A DNA stretch of 64,000 bases from Bifidobacterium apri (lineage in GTDB: Bacteria; Actinomycetota; Actinomycetes; Actinomycetales; Bifidobacteriaceae), in the NCBI RefSeq assembly GCF_009299485.1, contig NZ_WBSO01000003.1:62001-126000 (forward strand), read 5' to 3'. Each line of letters opens with the position of its first letter. Position 1 is the stretch's first letter. Of the stretch, positions 1 through 7,438 are shown piece by piece. The translations under genes and the position numbers were made by a program. Below the pieces are notes generated by a model that searched no databases, was not told the origin of the DNA, and worked only from the letters and a program-made list of their open reading frames with translations.

Positions 1-450
<450 letters not shown>

Positions 451-451
<1 letters not shown>

Positions 452-762
452 TGGCGGGCACAACCATGCAGGTGAACATCGTCGCGGCGGACCGCCCCTT
501 GTGGTCCGGCACGGCGAAGTCCGTCACCATTCCGGCGTCCGAAGGCGGGATGGGCATCCTGCCGAACCACGAACCGGTGCTTACCGTCATCAAGGACGGC
601 ACGGTCGCGGTAGTAGACCCTGATGGTGTGCGGCATTCCTTCGATGTCACCGATGGATTCATTTCCTTCGATTCGAACAAACTCACCGTTGCGGTTGAGC
701 GCGGACATGACGTGGTTCAGACTTCCGGTCCCGGAACTGTAGACGACGGGCAACAAGTCTGA
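451..762 (+). CDS. atpC: ATP synthase F1 subunit epsilon
   Basis: This 103-residue protein matches the short actinobacterial epsilon subunit. It has the N-terminal beta-sandwich signature MQVNIVAADRPLWSGTAKSV, then PASEGGMGILPNHEPVLTVI. The C-terminal helical hairpin of longer homologues is largely absent, which is common in actinobacteria. Epsilon couples the F1 rotor stalk to the Fo ring and can inhibit ATP hydrolysis. The ATG at 451 shares one base with the atpD stop. A second ATG at 466 (MQVNIV) would give a 98-residue protein and is a possible alternative start. It is the last gene of the atp operon; a GC-rich hairpin follows at 784-820. Confidence 0.95.
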
Positions 763-783
763 GCATGACCTCGTTTTCGGCGT

Positions 784-820
784 AGGGCCGGTCTGTCACG
801 ATAGGTGGCGGGCCGGCCCT
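784..820 (+). terminator. Hairpin after the atp operon
   Basis: AGGGCCGG (784-791) pairs with CCGGCCCT (813-820) 22 bases after the atpC stop. The loop is 21 nt and a short T-rich stretch follows. It is a plausible intrinsic terminator of the atp operon. Confidence 0.55.
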
Positions 821-847
821 TGTCGTTTTGTGCGATATCAGGCTTGG

Positions 848-874
848 GTTGTTGCGGTTGTTGCGGTTGTTGCG
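848..874. repeat. 9-bp microsatellite-like repeat, three copies
   Basis: GTTGTTGCG is repeated three times perfectly (848-856, 857-865, 866-874) and runs into GCTGCTG. It lies in the untranslated gap between atpC and nucS. No function is evident. Confidence 0.8.
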
Positions 875-949
875 GCTGCTGTAGTTTGCGCGGATTGGAG
901 CCAAGCATGGTGACTGCAGCGATGCGGTGGGTGACGGCAGTGGTGCTGT

Positions 950-955
950 TAGGCT
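950..955 (+). promoter_or_regulatory. -10 box of leaderless nucS
   Basis: TAGGCT (950-955) is followed by exactly 7 nt and then GTG at 963. This places the transcription start at the start codon. No Shine-Dalgarno sequence is present. Confidence 0.6.
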
Positions 956-962
956 GTCGGAT

Positions 963-1667
963 GTGAGAATCATTGTTGCGGATTGCAGCGCGCAGTATTC
1001 GGGGCGGCTGAACGCGTCGCTTCCCTTGGCCAAGCGCGTGCTGCTGGTAAAAGCGGATAACAGCGTTCTGATCTTTTCGGAGCTCGGATCATACAAGCCA
1101 TTGAACTGGATGGCGGCCCCGTGCACCATTCGACAGATTGACCCGCCGGATGCCGACGCTGACCCGGATACGCCTGTTCCGGAGCGCGTATTGCGGGTGT
1201 GTGCCGAGAAAAGCGATGACGTGCTGGAAATCACGCTGCAACATGTGTACGCGGACCATACGTACGATTTGGGTGAAGATCCGGGACTGGTCAAGGATGG
1301 TGTTGAAGACCATCTGCAACGGTATCTCGCTGAGCAAATCGAGCGGATCGGCGAAGGAGCCAAACTGGTCAGGCGGGAGTATCCGACAGCGATTGGGCCA
1401 GTCGATATCATGGCGGTCGATGGCAATGGCATGCATGTGGCGATTGAAATCAAACGGCATGGCGGCATTGACGGGGTGGAGCAGCTGACCCGCTATTGCA
1501 AGCTGCTCAACCGTGATCCGCTGATCGCCCCGGTTCGCGGTATTTTCGCGGCACAAACCATTACTGCGCAAGCCAAGACGCTCGCCCATGAGCGCGGCTT
1601 CGAATGCATGATTCTGGATTATGACGACATGAAGGGGCAGGAGGACGGCACGCTGCGGCTGTTCTGA
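963..1667 (+). CDS. nucS: Mismatch-specific endonuclease NucS/EndoMS
   Basis: This 234-residue protein matches NucS, the endonuclease that cuts both strands at mismatches and replaces MutS/MutL in many actinobacteria and archaea. The N-terminal dimerisation part reads VRIIVADCSAQYSGRL. The C-terminal RecB-like nuclease has the expected acidic/lysine set in GPVDIM (Asp148) and AIEIKR (Glu162, Lys164), followed by GGIDGVEQLTRYCKLL. The tail DGTLRLF resembles the C-terminal clamp-binding motif described for actinobacterial homologues. An upstream ATG at 927 is open in the same frame. I chose GTG 963 because homologues begin there and because TAGGCT lies 7 nt upstream (leaderless start). It stands alone between the atp operon and a convergent lipoprotein gene. 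Confidence 0.93.
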   Translation: MRIIVADCSAQYSGRLNASLPLAKRVLLVKADNSVLIFSELGSYKPLNWMAAPCTIRQIDPPDADADPDTPVPERVLRVCAEKSDDVLEITLQHVYADHTYDLGEDPGLVKDGVEDHLQRYLAEQIERIGEGAKLVRREYPTAIGPVDIMAVDGNGMHVAIEIKRHGGIDGVEQLTRYCKLLNRDPLIAPVRGIFAAQTITAQAKTLAHERGFECMILDYDDMKGQEDGTLRLF

Positions 1668-1707
1668 TCGTGCTTGTGGATATTCACGGGGCACTTGGCG
1701 TCCACAT

Positions 1708-1773
1708 CCTCCCCCTATGCAAACTGGTTACGCTGAGCGTTGTCTCAGCGTAACCAGTTTGCATAGGGGGAGG
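1708..1773. terminator. Perfect 30-bp inverted repeat; bidirectional terminator or REP-like palindrome
   Basis: The left arm (1708-1737) and right arm (1744-1773) are perfect reverse complements over 30 bp around a 6-nt loop. It sits between convergent nucS (+) and the FKBP lipoprotein gene (-), so it may terminate both. The arm contains CAAACTGGTTACGCTGA, the same core as the tandem arrays near 34.8 and 63.7 kb. This suggests it belongs to a repeat family rather than being an ordinary terminator. Confidence 0.85.
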
Positions 1774-1808
1774 CGAATGCGGGCGTGGCGGCCGCATCCG
1801 CTCAATCA

Positions 1809-2810
1809 TCAGTATGCGTAGAGAATGTCAACCACGAAGTACAGCGTGGAATTGGCGGGGATTGTCACCTTTCCAGTGGTGCTGTCCGTCTGGTCAGTGG
1901 AACCGTAACCTTGGTCTGGCGGGATGATCAGCAGTACCTGGGATCCGATGGTCTGCCCGGTCAGTCCGGTCTTCCACCCGGTGATGACTTGGGACAACGA
2001 GAACTGTGATGATGTGCCGCGGCTCCACGAGGAGTCGAACTGGTGGAGCTTGCCCTTGCTGTCGGCATACCAACCGGAGTACTGGGCGTCCACGGTCTGT
2101 GTGGACTTGACGGCGGCTCCATCGCCCTTGATCAGGGGCTGGACGACCAGCTTGCCGTCTGGCTTGTAACCGTTGAGATTCAGCGAAGGCTTGCCGTTAC
2201 TGGCGAGTGTGACCTTCGGCAGATTCGACGGAATGTCGGTGACTACTTTGCCTTCTGCGCGGGTCAGCGCCTTCGTGCGTGAGATGATGGTCAGCACCAT
2301 GAGATACGACGTGCCGGAAGAGTTCTGGTCATTGACTCCGAAGGCGATGGTCGCATTGACTTTCTGGCCTTTGAGAATCTCGTAGTAGGCGGTGGTCGTC
2401 GTGGATTTGCTGACGACGATTGAGCAGTCGGGCGTGTTCTTCTCCCAGGTGCTCATGAGCTGGGAACCGTCCTTGGCGTTGAGCGCGATGCCTTGGGCGC
2501 ACAGACGGTCGCCCTCTTTGATCGTCTCGCCGTTGCCTTGTTGGAGCACGCTATACGTGTTGTCCTGAACGGTCATGGGGGTATGGAATTTCACGGTCGG
2601 TTTTTTGCCGGGCTCGCCAGTTGCCGTGACACCGGCGATTTTGTTGAGTGTCGCGCCTGAGGAGCTGGAACTGGCGGATGCCGAAGAAGACGATGATGAC
2701 GACGAAGAACTGCCCGAACCGCATGCCGCGACGCCGAGGCACATGCCGGCGGCACATACGGCGGTGATGAGGCTGGCGGCGGTGTGACGAAGTCTGGGTG
2801 AAATACGCAT
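1809..2810 (-). CDS. FKBP-type peptidyl-prolyl isomerase lipoprotein
   Basis: This 333-residue lipoprotein has a signal peptide (RISPRLRHTAASLITAVCAA) and a lipobox ending LGVAACG. A poly-Ser/Ala linker of about 20 residues follows. The middle part carries ill-defined repeats, and the C-terminal FKBP domain covers roughly the last 100 residues. Signatures there are SGWYADSKGKLHQFDSSWSR, the VITGWKTGLTGQTIGSQ segment, IPPDQGYG, and the terminal TLYFVVDILYAY. It probably assists folding of secreted proteins outside the membrane. The frame extends upstream to 2921. The ATG at 2810 was chosen because it gives a proper signal peptide and because TAGTGT lies 7 nt upstream, a leaderless arrangement. 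It is transcribed divergently from the gene at 2959. Confidence 0.9.
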   Translation of the reverse strand: MRISPRLRHTAASLITAVCAAGMCLGVAACGSGSSSSSSSSSSASASSSSSGATLNKIAGVTATGEPGKKPTVKFHTPMTVQDNTYSVLQQGNGETIKEGDRLCAQGIALNAKDGSQLMSTWEKNTPDCSIVVSKSTTTTAYYEILKGQKVNATIAFGVNDQNSSGTSYLMVLTIISRTKALTRAEGKVVTDIPSNLPKVTLASNGKPSLNLNGYKPDGKLVVQPLIKGDGAAVKSTQTVDAQYSGWYADSKGKLHQFDSSWSRGTSSQFSLSQVITGWKTGLTGQTIGSQVLLIIPPDQGYGSTDQTDSTTGKVTIPANSTLYFVVDILYAY

Positions 2811-2817
2811 GGCTACC

Positions 2818-2823
2818 ACACTA
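2818..2823 (-). promoter_or_regulatory. -10 box of leaderless FKBP lipoprotein gene
   Basis: On the minus strand TAGTGT (2823-2818) is followed by 7 nt and then ATG at 2810. There is no ribosome-binding site. Confidence 0.5.
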
Positions 2824-2943
2824 GCGGCCGACCATGATATCGCGCGGATTCGTGCGGGTGCGCGCCCGCAAGCCACGGGTGTGTTCTGTGCGATGGTCAG
2901 GTGGAGGTATCGCCTGAACACCGGTGAAGTGAGGTGGTGTCTG

Positions 2944-2949
2944 TAGAAT
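2944..2949 (+). promoter_or_regulatory. -10 box for the envelope operon at 2959
   Basis: TAGAAT is followed by 9 nt and then ATG at 2959. The resulting leader would be only about 0-3 nt long. Confidence 0.5.
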
Positions 2950-2958
2950 AGTGGCGTT

Positions 2959-4584
2959 ATGACGAAGACACATGAATCACACGAAGAGCATGCCGTATTT
3001 GAGCGGCCGTCTCATCATGCCAGAATCATGCGTGGCATCGTCGCACCGGTGTTCGGTTTACTCGCCGTCGCATGTGTGGTGTTCGGCACACTCAACGCCA
3101 CAATCTGGCGTCCATCGAGCGAAATCGCGGCATCGGTGAATGTTTCCGGCAGGTACGCGATGACGGATCCAGGCGTCCTGTCCATGGTTGCGGAACGCTC
3201 CACCTTGGTTGTCCATGCCAAATCGTCGAAAACGCGTGTGTGCATCGCATTGTCCACACGAAAGGATGCCGCTGGATGGCTGGCAGGGAGCACATACACG
3301 CGGATCACCGGCATGTCGGACTGGCAGACGCTGACCACATCCTCGCAGAAAACCGCCGGCAGTGCCACAGCCCAGGATTCGTCGGTCGAATTCGAATCGT
3401 CGGATATGTGGCGGTCGGTCAAATGTGGCACCGGCAACGTCTCATTGACATCACGCGCAACGTCGTCGGATGTCATTGCGTTGATCGACACCGGGTCGAA
3501 TTCTTCCCGCACGTCGGTGACCATCCATTGGGTGCGTGAGAAGCTTCCTGATTTCGCAACGCCGTTCTATTTCATTGCTGGTCTGCTCGCGCTGATGACC
3601 GTTCTGTCCGCATCGGTGTTCGCCATGCCGGACGTCAAACGTCGCAAGACTCCGGGGAAGCCGAAACCGAAGGATCCGGACGAAATCAGCTTCTCGGAGG
3701 CGTTTGCAGGCAGCTGGAGCATCATCAAACGGACATTCACGCCCCGCAAGAGCAACAAGCCCAGAAAGCGCCATGCCCCGGGTGCGCCGGCACAATCGGC
3801 TTTCGACCGGCAGAACAATCACGGGGAGGACGTTTCGTCGCCGGACGGGAACGGGTCTGTTGCTGCCGAGCCGGTGGTTGTGGATCCGATGTCGCGTAAC
3901 CTCGTTGCTGATATGCAACAGCGGACGGGGGCGGATCAGCCTGTTCTTTCCGTTGCCGCCGTTCAGGATTCGTCCGTTGAACGCGCCCAAGCCACGGAGA
4001 ATCCGCCCGTGGCCGGCGTATCTGCAACCAGCGATGAAGCCGGGGAAACGTCCCACCATCGGCATGGCCGTCACAGCGGGGCGGAACACAAGGTGGAAGA
4101 CGACCGTCACGAGGCCTCCGCTCCTGTCGCCTTCCAACCGCATCATCATTCGCGCCATGCCAGGCATGAAGGGCAGCCGCAGGCCGCGCAGGAACAGCCG
4201 AAGGACGTCGCACATTCGTATGCCTCGCTGCATGTTGACCAGGTCTGGTACCCCGGCGGGGAGATCGATTTCGGCAGCGCCGGGCAATTTGAGCAAGGTG
4301 AAGTGACCGAACAACCCCAATCAGAAGGAATCCAAGCATCCGATGCTGCACAGCGTCACGAGGCCGAGAACCATGCGCCCGGCGATACTTCCGACGCAGA
4401 CGAATCGCATCCGACCGCACTGCGGCACGCGCGCACCAATGCTCCTGCGCCGGTGAACGCCGAAGCCACATCGGTGATCGACCCGAAGGAATTGCAAGCG
4501 TATTTCGCCAGGTGGGCGTCGCAGCAAGAGACAACGGATCAGGATGACAGCGACGACGACAATCATGAAGAATCCAAGGAGTAG
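2959..4584 (+). CDS. Conserved membrane protein with long His/acidic-rich tail
   Basis: I do not recognise a named family. The 541-residue product has one transmembrane segment at about residues 26-50 (IVAPVFGLLAVACVVFGTLN). An extracellular domain of about 145 residues follows. A second membrane segment lies at about 198-222 (FYFIAGLLALMTVLSASVFA). The cytoplasmic part of more than 300 residues is low-complexity, rich in Pro, Glu, Gln and His (HHRHGRHSGAEHK, HHHSRHARHEG) and looks disordered. The extracellular domain contains a Cys pair (VCIALS and VKCGTG). Translation of the lipoprotein at 4586 follows after one base, with its AAGGAG inside this gene's 3' end, so the two form an operon. A role in the envelope is inferred from topology only. 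Confidence 0.8.
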   Translation: MTKTHESHEEHAVFERPSHHARIMRGIVAPVFGLLAVACVVFGTLNATIWRPSSEIAASVNVSGRYAMTDPGVLSMVAERSTLVVHAKSSKTRVCIALSTRKDAAGWLAGSTYTRITGMSDWQTLTTSSQKTAGSATAQDSSVEFESSDMWRSVKCGTGNVSLTSRATSSDVIALIDTGSNSSRTSVTIHWVREKLPDFATPFYFIAGLLALMTVLSASVFAMPDVKRRKTPGKPKPKDPDEISFSEAFAGSWSIIKRTFTPRKSNKPRKRHAPGAPAQSAFDRQNNHGEDVSSPDGNGSVAAEPVVVDPMSRNLVADMQQRTGADQPVLSVAAVQDSSVERAQATENPPVAGVSATSDEAGETSHHRHGRHSGAEHKVEDDRHEASAPVAFQPHHHSRHARHEGQPQAAQEQPKDVAHSYASLHVDQVWYPGGEIDFGSAGQFEQGEVTEQPQSEGIQASDAAQRHEAENHAPGDTSDADESHPTALRHARTNAPAPVNAEATSVIDPKELQAYFARWASQQETTDQDDSDDDNHEESKE

Positions 4585-4585
4585 C

Positions 4586-5587
4586 ATGACCTCACGTATC
4601 ACCAAAGCTGTGACGGCAGTGCTCGCCGCGGCGTGCCTCATGACGTTCGCCGGCTGCGAGGGACAGGTCCCGCACCCGGCTGCAAGCGCTGAGCATACGG
4701 ACAAGCCAGATGTGACCGAAGCCCAGGAACGACGGATCCGCGCGAACATCTTGAAGGTTGTGAACGCGGCGAACGAGGCGAAAAGCGTGGACGGGCTCGA
4801 CGCCCGAATGTCGGGGCCGGAACTGGCCATCCGCACCAGCGAGATCACCATCGCCCAATCCACGGGTTCGTTGGATGCGAAAACCAACATCCCCTCCAAA
4901 ATGACGCAGGCCGTGATCCCCACGGATTCAGGCTGGCCTCGCTCGATTTTCACCATCACGACCACCACATCCGACCAGCAGTCCCAGCGGCTGCTGGTGA
5001 TGGTCCAAGACAGCGCGCGCAGCAATTACAAGTTGTGGGGTGTCGCCCGACTGTTCCAAGGCGCGAAACTCCCGAAGTTCGCCATCGCCTCGATTGGCGC
5101 CCAGATGGGCACGGCGAATGACACCGGTTTGGTGATGACGCCGCGCAAAGCGGTCGAAGCGTATGCTGATGTGCTCCAGAACGGTGCCGACAGCAAATAC
5201 GCTTCAAAATTCGCTGACGATTATTTCCGTCAGGAGCTTGCCAAACTGTCCCAGACGGTCCAGGAAGGCATGGAACGCAATGCGGGTACGCAACAGCAGA
5301 CGTTCCAAGCGGCTGACGGGCAGATCAAGGTCATGCGCTCGAGTGACGGCGGCGATCTCGTGGTCGCGCAAATCAATTCGGAGTGGACCCGCCAAGCTGG
5401 TGAAGGACGCGAATCCCAACCGGCGTCGGATTCCGAAAAGGCGCTGTTCGGTAACGGTACCGCCACCAGCACGATGAAAGTCACGTATGTGAACGTCATC
5501 GCGATGTATGTGCCGCCTGCCGGTTCGCATCAGAAGATCACTGCAGTGGGTGCCGAACGCCAGCCGGTCAAGGTGGAGGCGCTGTAA
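4586..5587 (+). CDS. Secreted lipoprotein, unknown function
   Basis: This 333-residue protein begins MTSRITKAVTAVLAAACLMT and has a lipobox-like FAGC, so it is probably lipid-anchored outside the membrane. The mature part is alpha/beta in character (VTEAQERRIRANILKVVNAA, ...YKLWGVARLFQGAKLP...), with no catalytic motif that I can identify. The frame is open from 4544. The ATG at 4586 was chosen because AAGGAG (4576-4581) precedes it at normal spacing and because it starts the signal peptide. It begins two bases after the stop of the membrane protein at 2959, which implies cotranscription and possibly a shared complex. The two may form an exported partner pair, but this is inference from adjacency. 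Confidence 0.82.
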   Translation: MTSRITKAVTAVLAAACLMTFAGCEGQVPHPAASAEHTDKPDVTEAQERRIRANILKVVNAANEAKSVDGLDARMSGPELAIRTSEITIAQSTGSLDAKTNIPSKMTQAVIPTDSGWPRSIFTITTTTSDQQSQRLLVMVQDSARSNYKLWGVARLFQGAKLPKFAIASIGAQMGTANDTGLVMTPRKAVEAYADVLQNGADSKYASKFADDYFRQELAKLSQTVQEGMERNAGTQQQTFQAADGQIKVMRSSDGGDLVVAQINSEWTRQAGEGRESQPASDSEKALFGNGTATSTMKVTYVNVIAMYVPPAGSHQKITAVGAERQPVKVEAL

Positions 5588-5813
5588 TCGCGCGCATGGC
5601 GGATATAGCGAAATCAGTGTATGGGTGCATACGACGTGTGCGCAACCGCTTGTCCGCAGGTTGAGGCGGGCTGTCCTGCCTGTGCCCCTCGGGCTTTAGC
5701 TTCGCGAAGAAGGCGGCGCGCACGACGTGGCGTCACGGTATGTTGAATGGTATCGAATGATTGCTAGCCGGCGTGGCTGTTCGGCGTCGCTAGTCGAAGA
5801 ATCAGGAGGCGAC

Positions 5814-6773
5814 ATGGCAGACCAGAAGTTCAATCCGGGGATTTCGCTCGCGGGGGCGGTCGATCTTGAATCCGTGCAACATCAGGTGACCGCGGAACCT
5901 GGACAGAGCGGCGGGGCTCCTGCCGCCGGGGCGTATGTGATTGACGTCACCGAGAACACCTTCGAGGCGATGGTGCAGACGTCGGCGACATTCCCGATCC
6001 TCATGCTGCTATGGACTGCCAGCGATGACCGGCTCTTCCCGATGGCCAAAGCGCTCGGCGAAGCCGTGAACAAGCTCAATGGCCAGATTCAGCTCGCGCG
6101 CATCGACGTGGCGAAGGCGAACAGCATCGCGCAGGCCTTGCAAGTCAGGGGAGTGCCCGCGTTGTTCGGATTGATCGGCGGGCGGCCGATGCCTTTGATG
6201 GAAGGTCTGCCAAGCGCTGAGGAGCAACAGCAGCTCATCGACCAGGTCATTCCGAAGATTATCAGTGTGGCGCATCAGGCTGGGGTCGCCGGGTCGGCGC
6301 CGTATTCCGGCGATCGTGACGCCCAGGACGAGCAGCCTGCACCAGAGCAGACCGAAAGTGTGCCGCCGCAACACGCTGAGGCGCACCGTCTTGCACAGGA
6401 AGGCGATTACGCGGGTGCCGCCGCGGCGTATGAGCGGGTGCTGGAATCAGACCCGCAGGACACGATCGCTGCGCGTGAACGGTCGAAGGCACTGCTGCTG
6501 GCTCGTTCCGGTGCGGCTGATGTACGCGCGGTGCGTGCCGCGGCCGCGGAGCATCCTGATGATGTGGACGCCCAGCTGGCAGTCGCTGATATCGATATGA
6601 TCGGCGGGCAGATCGAGGATGCGTTCGGCCGCCTGCTTGACTATCTGGCGGCTGGACACCGTGATCAGATTGAGCCGGTGCGTAAGCGGCTGCTGGAGTA
6701 TTTCGCCATTCCTCAGTCGGGTGATGAGCGGCTCAAGCATGCACGCCGTCGTTTGGCGACGCTGATGTACTGA
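5814..6773 (+). CDS. Thioredoxin-like domain/TPR protein (YbbN/CnoX-like co-chaperone)
   Basis: The 319-residue product has a thioredoxin fold at about residues 40-150 (VIDVTENTFEAMVQTSATFP, then ILMLLWTASDDRLFP, RIDVAKANSIAQALQVRGVP). A TPR-like helical part follows (AHRLAQEGDYAGAAAAYERV, DVDAQLAVADIDMIGGQIED). This arrangement is that of actinobacterial tetratricopeptide thioredoxin-like proteins related to E. coli YbbN (CnoX), a holdase acting with chaperonin. The WCGPC-type active site is replaced by WTASDDR with no cysteine, so no dithiol redox activity is expected. The ATG at 5814 has AGGAGG at 5804-5809. It appears to be a single gene, followed by tRNA-Arg. Confidence 0.88.
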   Translation: MADQKFNPGISLAGAVDLESVQHQVTAEPGQSGGAPAAGAYVIDVTENTFEAMVQTSATFPILMLLWTASDDRLFPMAKALGEAVNKLNGQIQLARIDVAKANSIAQALQVRGVPALFGLIGGRPMPLMEGLPSAEEQQQLIDQVIPKIISVAHQAGVAGSAPYSGDRDAQDEQPAPEQTESVPPQHAEAHRLAQEGDYAGAAAAYERVLESDPQDTIAARERSKALLLARSGAADVRAVRAAAAEHPDDVDAQLAVADIDMIGGQIEDAFGRLLDYLAAGHRDQIEPVRKRLLEYFAIPQSGDERLKHARRRLATLMY

Positions 6774-6921
6774 AACACCGGAGCGTAGCGCATCATCGAT
6801 GTGCTGTGGTGTTCAAGAGCATGAATTGATACGTTGGTGAACTGATATGTCGGCGTGTCCCGATGGAGTACGGACGTCATAGACGTGTGTCTGTGCATGT
6901 CGGTATAGTGGACTGCCGCAC

Positions 6922-6994
6922 GGGTTTGTAGCTCAGTGGATAGAGCGTCTGTCTCCGGAACAGAAGGTCGTGGGTTCGAATCCCATCAAGCCCA
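6922..6994 (+). tRNA. tRNA-Arg (anticodon CCG)
   Basis: A full cloverleaf can be folded. Acceptor GGGTTTG pairs with CAAGCCC, the D arm contains GTAGCTCAGTGGATAGAGC, and the anticodon stem TCTGT/ACAGA encloses CTCCGGA (anticodon CCG). The T arm is GTGGG-TTCGAAT-CCCAT, with discriminator A at 6994. CCA is not encoded; CG follows the discriminator. Confidence 0.95.
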
Positions 6995-7438
6995 CGAACC
7001 ATGTGGTATGTGGCGCCAGGCTACGGCTTGGCGCAGATGGCGCCCCGGCATTGGAGCATATGGGGCCGTAATCCGCAGATACACCAAGCGTGGGCTTTTG
7101 TACACCGTGGCTTGTGCCTTGAATTCGCTTATCCCGCCTTGTTCAGGGAACAATCAAATGCAATTTCGAGGATTCGTGTCCGGCGCATGAATATGCTACG
7201 CTGACCAATGAAGGGTCTTATGGCGGCGATGGGGATCGCCGTCCGATACGCGAATCCACGTGTTTGTCGGCATATGAGGCTTGAGGGGAGCCGAAAACGC
7301 CGGCACGATTGGCATCGGGCCATGACCATTCATCCGGAATACGGCGGGGAGCGTGCCGAACCGGCGAATGCAAGCCCATTGGGGGGAATCGTGAAAACGG
7401 CGTCGTCGCGGCGTTTCGTTTTCTGTTGTTTTGGGGGA
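6995..7438. other. Non-coding leader between tRNA-Arg and the adhesin gene
   Basis: This stretch of about 440 bases has no convincing gene. The adhesin frame is open back to 7208, but the peptide lacks features before the signal sequence. G runs occur at 7381-7386 and 7433-7437, the latter next to the adhesin ATG. No terminator with a T run or strong promoter stood out. Confidence 0.5.

Noticed and set aside
717..908. 63-residue minus-strand frame with QQP repeats
   Set aside because: It is the translation of the 9-bp microsatellite between atpC and nucS, without start signals or a family.
7381..7437. Phase-variable G tract controlling the adhesin
   Set aside because: The runs are only six and five G long, shorter than tracts known to slip at useful rates. 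I do not claim phase variation from one sequence.
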